Shown: positions 58,305 to 64,000 of the stretch, piece after piece
Layout: each line of letters starts with the position of its first letter
How positions within the stretch are numbered: the first letter of the stretch is position 1
Origin: Gryllotalpicola protaetiae
GTDB taxonomy: Bacteria; Actinomycetota; Actinomycetes; Actinomycetales; Microbacteriaceae
Length of the DNA: 64,000 bases
Direction of reading: 5' to 3'
Assembly (NCBI RefSeq): GCF_003627055.1
Contig: NZ_CP032624.1
Location: 744,001-808,000, forward strand
Position numbers and translations under genes: made by a program
The notes under the pieces: model-generated
Databases searched by the model: none
Told to the model about the DNA's origin: nothing
Seen by the model: the letters and a program-made list of their open reading frames with translations, nothing else

Positions 58305-61300
58305 CTAGGGCAGATCGAGGGGCGCGGTCTCGGCGTCCTGCGGGGGTGCGGCACCGATGAGGCGCGCGACGCGCGCCGCGATCGCCTCGGGGTCGGCGAA
58401 CAGCTCGAAGCTGTGCACGCGCAGGTAGTGCCAGCCGAGGCGGCGCAGCAGCTCGGGGCGCAGGCGCAGCGACTCGCGCAGCGACCCGTGCCCGACGATC
58501 TGGTCGGTCTCGACGACGACGGCCTTCCCCGCATACGACGCGACGAGCGGCAGTGCACCGCGGTAGCCGAGGCGCACCGACAGCCCGCGGCGCTCGAGGC
58601 GTGTTCGCAGGTCGACGAGCAGCGGCTCTGTGGTCTCGGGGGCGTCGGGCAGTGAGGCATCCATGTCGGCGGCCTCGCCGAGCACATGCGACAGCGCGAC
58701 CACACCGTGTGGCAGGCGGGTGTCGTCGACGTCGTCGGGGCGGAAGCAGGAGACGATGTCCATCGAACGGCGGGCGCGCGTGAGCCCCACCGCGAGCAGC
58801 CGCTCGCCGCCGGGTGCCGCGAGCGGCCCGAAGTTCGACAGCAGACGGCCGTGCGGGGTGCGCCCGTAGCCGACCGAGAAGATCACCCGGTCGCGGCTCT
58901 GGGCCGTCGCCTGCTCGAGGGTGACGACCGTGAACGGCTCCGCGCGGTCGGCGAGCACGAAATCGGCGAGCTCCTGACGGCTCTGCGACGCGCGGATGAC
59001 CGCCTGATGCACCCGCACCGCGTGCCGACTGGACGCCGTGATCACCATGAGCGACTCGCGCGGCCGGTTCACCGCGTGATCGAGGACGAGCTCGACGACC
59101 TTCGCGACCTCGGCATCGACGGACTCGACGGCGCCGGTCTCGGGGTCGGGAAGGCCGAAGCCCTCCTTCACGACGTGCAGGTTGAGCGAGCCGTGGCCGA
59201 GGTACGTGCCAGCCCACGGCAGCGCCTCGATCTTGCCGCCGTAGAAGCGGCGGTTCACGAGCTCGGCGAGGTCGTCGCCGCCGGCGCGGTAGGAGCGGGT
59301 CAGCGTGAACACCGGCAGCAGCTCGGACAGCTGAGCGAGCGTCGAGCTCGCGTGGAGCGCGTCGACATCGTGCGCGACGACGGGGCTGGCCGCGGCGTCC
59401 GCCCGCACAGCCGTCTCGAACGGCGCGGGCGTCTGTGTCACCGGGTCGCCGAACGCGACCAGCTGACGGGCGCGACGAATGGCTCCGATGTTCTCGGGCA
59501 GCGTGCACGCCCCGGCATCCACCAGGAAGACCGCGTCGAACTCGAGGGAATCGGGAAGCTTGCCGACCTCGTACGGCGAGACCAGCCACACGGGCGCGAG
59601 CGAGCGCGCGAGCCGCGGGGCGTTCGCGATGAGCCCGGCCGGCGTCGCCCTGTCGGTGCGCAGCAGCTGCTTGAGCGCGCTCGCCTCGTCGGGGTTGTCC
59701 ACGACGCCGATGCGCCAGGCCTCGGCGAGCTGCCACGCGAGAGCCGGGCCCTGCGCCCCTGCATGCGCCTCATCGACGAGACGGAAGTCCGCCTCGAGGC
59801 GGTCGAGCACGCTCGTGTTGCCGCCCAGCAACGACTTGTCGTTGCCGAGCAGGTGCTCGAGCACTGACTGCCACCAGGCGAGCTCGAGCTCTGCGGCGAT
59901 CTGCGCCTCGTCGACGTGGCGGCTTGAGAGGTCGGCGAGCAGCGGGTCGAGGTTCACCTCGCGCAGCTGGGCGACGAGCTGGGTGCGCTCCTGCAGGTTC
60001 GCGAGCACCTCGCTCTCTGCGGCGAGCCCGGCGACCTGATAGCTCAGCTGGGCGAGCGGAAGCGCGGTCAGCGATGCCGGCGTGCCGGCACGGGCGAGCG
60101 GCCCGTCGAGGCTGGCCAGGTCGGATGCCACGCGCTGATACGCCACCTGCACGTCGGCGATGCCGACGGGAACAGCGGGCGGCGCGCCCGCCTCGGCGAA
60201 GCGGTTCCAGAGCGTGCGCTGCTGCTGGATCTTGAGCAGGCTCTCGTGCAGGTCGCCGACGTGCACGCCCGGGCGCACGTACTCGAGCGCGAGCTTGCGC
60301 AGCCGGCGACGGTCGCCGTTGCTCATGCCGGAGTCGCGGCGGCCGGAGACCGCCGTGATGAGCTCGGTCAGCGGCCGGTCGAACACGGCGGGCAGGAAGC
60401 GGTCGAGGGTCTCGCGCAGGTCGGCGAGCAGGCGCAGGTAGACGCCGAGCTCTGCGATGTTCTCGAACGGGCGCAGCTTGGTCGTCGCGACGAGCTTCTT
60501 GGCGCGGTCGATGAGGCGCGGCAACTCGATCGAGTTCAGCTTCTTGGCGAGTTCGTGGGCGGCCTCGCCGTCGGCGGGCGTGTGGAACTGGGCGCCGTAC
60601 CACGGGGAATCCCCCGGCCCGTACTTGAACTCGCCCAGCCGCGCCGCCTTGATCAGCGTCTGCGCAGCCTCCTTGCGGCTGCCTGCGGTCGCGACCAGCG
60701 AGTCGTAGTCGAGGCGTGCGGTGGTCGAGGGCGGTGTGGGCAGCAGTGCGAGGTTCGCGACCTCTTCGAGCGCATCGAGCACGCTGACGCCGAGCGCGGG
60801 ATGCTTGCTCGTGAGACCGCCGCGGTAGTCGAGCAGCACCTTGCGCAGCCGGACGAGCGCGTCGTCGACGTCGGCGACCTTCGGCTGCTCGGCCTTCTCG
60901 TTGCGGCCGATCGAGGCGATCAGATCGCGGCGCAGCGTCTCGGGCCGCACGGCGACGCCGCCGAGCCCGACGTTCGCGAGGCGCGCGGCGATGCCGTCGA
61001 AGCTCGAGCGGCGCGGGCTCGCGACGAGCACGCGCTTGTTCTGCGCGATCAGCGCGCCGAGCGCGTTGACGATGGTCTGCGTGCCGCCGGTGCCGGGCAG
61101 CGTCTTCACGATCAGCGAGTTGCCCGCAGCGATCTGGGCGACGACCGCGTCCTGCTCCTCGTCGGCGTCGAGCAGCAGCGCGTCGACGGCCGGCGGCCGG
61201 GCGTCCTGGCTGACGACTTGCGCGGGGCTATAGGCGCCTTCGACCTGGTGGTGCGCGGCCTGGTTGCCCGCGAGCGCGTCGAGCACAGGGTGGCCGAGCC

Positions 61301-62024
61301 TGGCGGCATCGGCCGTCATCGCGCCCGCGACGTCGGCGAAGCTCGAGACGACGAGGCGCGGCTGCACCTGGAACCAGGCGAGCTGTGCGGTGAGCGCCCG
61401 CAGCCTGTCGATGACCGGCTGCGGTTTGAACGCGCCGTTCGAGGCCGCGAGGCCGACGAGCTCATCAGAATTCAGGCGGATGCCGAACTGCTCGCCCAGC
61501 GCACGTGCCAGCTCGGGGTTGAGGAACGGCTTGCCGCGCAGCTTCAGCTCGAAATCGCGGCCATAGCGGCGGATCGCGAGCGGCCGCAGCAGCACCGGCG
61601 CGAGGTACTCGTCGAGGCCGTTGCGCCAGGTGGCGAGGCCGATCGCGAGGTGAACGCCCTCGATGCCGCGCACGCTGCGCAGCTCGATGCCCTTCTCGGT
61701 GATCGCGCCGGCTGCGAGCCTGGCGTTGCGCAGCGCGATGTCGTCGCGGATCAGGCTCGACAGCAGGGTGCGCTCGCCCGTGATGAAGGTCGGCATGCCG
61801 CCCGGGTGAGCCGAGCCCAGGTCGATGCGGGTGCGCGGTTCGTCAGGGAAGTGCAGCAGCGGCGAGGGGCCGCCGATCGCGGAGAGCTCTTCTCGCCATT
61901 TGGTCCACGCGTGCTCTGCGACGTTGCCGACCTGCACGTTGGGGTCGCCCGTCGTGAGCTGGTGCGGCGTCGCACCCTGCTGCGAGGGCGGGTTCATGGC
62001 GTGGTCGGGCCCCGGATCGGTCAT
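58305..62024 (-). CDS. Helicase-like (SF1, DUF4011-type) protein with REase-like C-terminus, degenerate ATPase
   Basis: 1239-residue protein of the DNA2/NAM7-like group with a long N-terminal region, a split helicase core and a C-terminal domain resembling REase_MTES_1575 (LRRLGWHYLRVHSFELFADP; VVVETDQ). The Walker A motif is LPGTGGTQT (residues 309-317): Gly314 replaces the catalytic Lys. Walker B is VDAGA (Asp836): Ala837 replaces Glu. SYRAG (motif IV) and VGLTRARRSMDIV (motif VI) remain. It is therefore unlikely to hydrolyse ATP normally. ATG 62024 follows GGGTGG; ATG 61997 and a start at 62072 are alternatives. Standalone gene. Confidence 0.8.
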   Translation of the reverse strand: MTDPGPDHAMNPPSQQGATPHQLTTGDPNVQVGNVAEHAWTKWREELSAIGGPSPLLHFPDEPRTRIDLGSAHPGGMPTFITGERTLLSSLIRDDIALRNARLAAGAITEKGIELRSVRGIEGVHLAIGLATWRNGLDEYLAPVLLRPLAIRRYGRDFELKLRGKPFLNPELARALGEQFGIRLNSDELVGLAASNGAFKPQPVIDRLRALTAQLAWFQVQPRLVVSSFADVAGAMTADAARLGHPVLDALAGNQAAHHQVEGAYSPAQVVSQDARPPAVDALLLDADEEQDAVVAQIAAGNSLIVKTLPGTGGTQTIVNALGALIAQNKRVLVASPRRSSFDGIAARLANVGLGGVAVRPETLRRDLIASIGRNEKAEQPKVADVDDALVRLRKVLLDYRGGLTSKHPALGVSVLDALEEVANLALLPTPPSTTARLDYDSLVATAGSRKEAAQTLIKAARLGEFKYGPGDSPWYGAQFHTPADGEAAHELAKKLNSIELPRLIDRAKKLVATTKLRPFENIAELGVYLRLLADLRETLDRFLPAVFDRPLTELITAVSGRRDSGMSNGDRRRLRKLALEYVRPGVHVGDLHESLLKIQQQRTLWNRFAEAGAPPAVPVGIADVQVAYQRVASDLASLDGPLARAGTPASLTALPLAQLSYQVAGLAAESEVLANLQERTQLVAQLREVNLDPLLADLSSRHVDEAQIAAELELAWWQSVLEHLLGNDKSLLGGNTSVLDRLEADFRLVDEAHAGAQGPALAWQLAEAWRIGVVDNPDEASALKQLLRTDRATPAGLIANAPRLARSLAPVWLVSPYEVGKLPDSLEFDAVFLVDAGACTLPENIGAIRRARQLVAFGDPVTQTPAPFETAVRADAAASPVVAHDVDALHASSTLAQLSELLPVFTLTRSYRAGGDDLAELVNRRFYGGKIEALPWAGTYLGHGSLNLHVVKEGFGLPDPETGAVESVDAEVAKVVELVLDHAVNRPRESLMVITASSRHAVRVHQAVIRASQSRQELADFVLADRAEPFTVVTLEQATAQSRDRVIFSVGYGRTPHGRLLSNFGPLAAPGGERLLAVGLTRARRSMDIVSCFRPDDVDDTRLPHGVVALSHVLGEAADMDASLPDAPETTEPLLVDLRTRLERRGLSVRLGYRGALPLVASYAGKAVVVETDQIVGHGSLRESLRLRPELLRRLGWHYLRVHSFELFADPEAIAARVARLIGAAPPQDAETAPLDLP

Positions 62025-62131
62025 CGCGCCACCCGGCGCGCTCTTCCTCTCGATGCCCCACACGCGGCCCACCCTAGGGTGCGCGGCCCACGTTTCCGCG
62101 GAACTGGGGCCGAGTTTCGCGCCATTCTTCG

Positions 62132-63565
62132 CTACGAGCGGCGCAATTCTGCAGCGATCATCGGCAGAGCCTGACCAAGCGACGTCGCCGAGACCGGCCC
62201 GTAGCCGAGCACGAGCCCGCGCGTCTCCAGGCCGCTGCCGTCAGCGACGTACCGCGCGAGCGGAGCGACCGCAACACCGCGACGACGGATGCCTGCCACG
62301 ACCGACGCCTCGTCGCGCTCCCCTTCCCACTGCACGAGCGCGTGGAGCCCGCCGGCGAGCCCGCCGATCGTGACGCCGGGGAGGCCGACCAGGGCGTCCG
62401 CCACCATCGCCCTCTTGTGCGTGTAGTCGCGGCGCAGACGGGCAAGGTGCCTGCGCAGCGCGCCGCTCGACATCAGCCACGCGACGGCGTGCTGCACGGG
62501 GGTCGCGACGCTGCTGCTGTGCGCGGTCCGCACCTGGCGGAGCGCGTCTGCGATCGGCGCGCGCTCGGGCACCACGAGGTAGCCGCAGCGCAGCGCCGGG
62601 CTCAGCGTCTTCGAGAACGTCCCCAGGAGCACGACCGCGCCGGACGGATCGATGGCCGCCAGCGCCGGAAGCGGGGCGCCGTGGTGCCGGAACTCGCTGT
62701 CATAGTCGTCCTCGATCACGAGCACCCCGGCGCCCGAGGCCCATTCGAGCAGCTCGTGACGGCGAGCGATCGGCATCACCGTACCCATGGGGTACTGGTG
62801 GCTCGGGGTCACGAGCACCGCGGCGAGCGCGTCGCGCGCGTGGGCGGCGCGCAGCTCGTCGAGGACAAGTCCGTGCTCGTCGAGACCGATGGGGACGGCG
62901 TGCGCCCCGGCATTGGACAGCAGCTGCCGGCTGCCGCGGTGGCCCGGGTTCTCGACGGCCACACGGGCGCCGGGTGGGAGTGCGTCGACGACAAGGGAGA
63001 GCGCCTCGCGCGTGCCGGCGGTGACGATGACGCGCTCGAGCTCCGGCGCGAATCCGCGGCTGAACCCCAACTGCTTGGCCACCTCGGCACGCAGCGCGGC
63101 CAGGCCGAGCGGGTCGGGGTACGCGTCGTCGATCGGCGCCGCGGCTGCGTGCCGCCAGGCCGCCCGCCAGTCGCGGCGGGCGATCGCGTTGGACGCGGGA
63201 ACCCCGGGCAGCAGATCGATGAGCCCCTCGGCCTTCGCTTCCGCGCGGTGGTGCGCAGGCAGCTCGGCGGCCGGATGCGGGGCAGGAACCCCCGCGAGGG
63301 TCGCCGCGACCCGAGCGGCCGCACCGTGCCGGGTGTGGATGTAGCCCTCGCCGTCGAGCTGCTCGAACGCGGCGACGACCGTGCCACGTGCGATGCCGAG
63401 CTCCGCGGCGAGCGCGCGGGTGGAGGGCAGGGCGTCGCCGGCACGCAGCCGCCCGTCATGGATCATCGCGCGGACAGAATCCGCCACGCCAGCGCTCTTC
63501 GTGCGGACGGCTGAGCCTGCTTCCAAAACTGGTCCGTTCGTCAGGTTCAGAATTGGACTCAACAC
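62132..63565 (-). CDS. pdxR: PdxR-like MocR regulator
   Basis: 477-residue GntR HTH plus aminotransferase-fold regulator. HTH ALPSTRALAAELGIARGTVVAAFEQL; PLP lysine in LLGTFSKTLSPALRCGYLV; Asp/Tyr in IEDDYDSEF. Closest pattern is PdxR, which senses PLP and controls vitamin B6 genes; its neighbour here is a PPOX-type flavoprotein instead. Start uncertain: GTG 63565 would place repeated operator-like words inside the first codons, so a start further in is possible. The symbol is by resemblance. Confidence 0.85.
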   Translation of the reverse strand: MLSPILNLTNGPVLEAGSAVRTKSAGVADSVRAMIHDGRLRAGDALPSTRALAAELGIARGTVVAAFEQLDGEGYIHTRHGAAARVAATLAGVPAPHPAAELPAHHRAEAKAEGLIDLLPGVPASNAIARRDWRAAWRHAAAAPIDDAYPDPLGLAALRAEVAKQLGFSRGFAPELERVIVTAGTREALSLVVDALPPGARVAVENPGHRGSRQLLSNAGAHAVPIGLDEHGLVLDELRAAHARDALAAVLVTPSHQYPMGTVMPIARRHELLEWASGAGVLVIEDDYDSEFRHHGAPLPALAAIDPSGAVVLLGTFSKTLSPALRCGYLVVPERAPIADALRQVRTAHSSSVATPVQHAVAWLMSSGALRRHLARLRRDYTHKRAMVADALVGLPGVTIGGLAGGLHALVQWEGERDEASVVAGIRRRGVAVAPLARYVADGSGLETRGLVLGYGPVSATSLGQALPMIAAELRRS

Positions 63566-63580
63566 TAGACCACACCGACT
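63519..63580. promoter_or_regulatory. PdxR/PPOX divergent operator region
   Basis: Repeated words AACTGGTCCG (near 63528) and AATTGGACTC (63551-63560), and on the other strand TGTGGTCTAG (63565-63574): three copies of a TGG-A/T-CY element in direct or inverted order. MocR regulators commonly bind such direct repeats. TACCGT at 63583-63588 is the -10 box of the PPOX gene. Confidence 0.5.
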
Positions 63581-63594
63581 CCTACCGTGACCTC

Positions 63595-64000
63595 ATGAAC
63601 GACGCCTCCCCCAACCTGACCATCCACCGCAAGCGCGAACGCCAGACCGACGATCCCGCTGTGCTCGACGAGATCCTCGCGGAGGGGCAGATCGCCCACG
63701 TCGGCGTGGTGCGTGACGGGGTGCCGATCGTGCTGCCCTTCCTCTACGGCGTCGGCGACCTCGGCGACGGCCGCGGTCGCCAGCTGCTGCTGCACGGCTC
63801 GACCGGCGGCGGCCTCTTCCTCGACGCGGGTGAGGCGGGCGTGCCCGTCTCCGCCACGATCACCCACCTCGACGGTCTCGTGTACGCCCGCTCGCTCAAC
63901 GACAGCTCGGCGAACTACCGCAGTGCGATGATCTACGGCCGGGCGAGCGTCGTGCCGATCGAACGGCGTCTCGAGGCGCTCTGGCTCGTCGGCGACCATC
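63595..64000 (+). CDS. PPOX/FMN-binding split-barrel flavoprotein (cut by window end)
   Basis: Pyridoxamine 5'-phosphate oxidase-like family, 135 codons visible. LAEGQIAHVGVVRDGVPIVLPFLYG is the first FMN-binding strand pair and LLLHGSTGGGLFLDAGEAG the second; ARSLNDSSANYRSAMIYGRA follows. These bind flavin nucleotide and often reduce or degrade small molecules. ATG 63595 has TACCGT at 63583-63588 six bases upstream. The C-terminus lies beyond base 64000. Divergent from the PdxR-like gene, likely regulated by it. Confidence 0.88.
   Translation, partial: MNDASPNLTIHRKRERQTDDPAVLDEILAEGQIAHVGVVRDGVPIVLPFLYGVGDLGDGRGRQLLLHGSTGGGLFLDAGEAGVPVSATITHLDGLVYARSLNDSSANYRSAMIYGRASVVPIERRLEALWLVGDH

Noticed and set aside
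57943-59736. 597-codon frame overlapping the helicase-like gene
   Set aside because: Only the last 58 codons, from ATG 58119, look like a protein; the upstream part is an out-of-frame shadow.

Overview
The window reads as chromosome of a very high-GC actinobacterium, most likely a member of the Microbacteriaceae. Supporting signs are GC-rich third codon positions throughout, a DUF222/HNH endonuclease gene, a helicase-like protein ending in an REase_MTES_1575-type domain, the neighbourhood tRNA-Ala / DoxX / Ala-rich membrane protein / RimJ / galU / 5-FCL / fmdB / mscL, and many genes that appear leaderless, with a TANNNT -10 box 6-8 bases before the start codon. The family assignment is inference; no rRNA or other decisive marker is present.

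Layout. 1-13.9 kb: cut ribokinase, FUSC exporter with divergent MarR regulator, GyrI-like protein, large MGH1/GH63-like glycosidase, small metabolic genes, an ECF41 sigma factor with its flavoprotein partner, and a DUF222/HNH gene. 13.9-20.3 kb: a five-gene MacAB-like export operon (adaptor, ATPase, permease, lipoprotein, second adaptor). 20.3-24.2 kb: leftward nitroreductase and a type III polyketide synthase operon. 24.3-31.7 kb: bifunctional PBP, MocR regulator, YihY/BrkB protein, and an overlapping operon P-type ATPase -> HtrA protease -> metal-dependent hydrolase. 34.5-38.5 kb: Usp, fatty-acid desaturase, cold-shock protein, a tiny zinc-ribbon protein, and a sigma factor/membrane partner pair. 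38.6-46.9 kb: NarL-type two-component system, a maltokinase-cap/fructosamine-kinase pair, CDF metal exporter, F420-type oxidoreductase, small envelope proteins, MFS transporter and CMD-family protein. 46.9-52.7 kb: accessory-looking segment with two TetR modules, one controlling a DHA2 drug exporter and the other a 766-residue flavin monooxygenase fused to an SGNH hydrolase; a broken TauE/SafE remnant and tRNA-Ala(CGC) follow. 52.7-64 kb: DoxX, conserved housekeeping genes, a helicase-like protein that has lost its ATPase residues, and a PdxR/MocR regulator divergent from a PPOX-type flavoprotein cut by the window end.

How parts work together. Many operons are tightly coupled by 4-base (ATGA/GTGA) or 8-base overlaps. 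Regulators mostly sit divergent from their targets with readable dyads between them (MarR/FUSC, both TetR pairs, PdxR/PPOX). The flavoprotein in front of the ECF41 sigma gene carries a match to the ECF41 promoter, TGTCACA-N16-CGTC, which predicts an autoregulated two-gene unit. Gene junctions, especially convergent ones, carry long inverted repeats or hairpins.

Most notable for follow-up: the monooxygenase-SGNH fusion with twin TetR operators, the degenerate helicase/nuclease-like protein, the ECF41 unit, the two-adaptor export operon with Gly-rich tails, the alternating palindromic repeats, the abundant GGATGC/GCATCC hexamer, and several very short genes.
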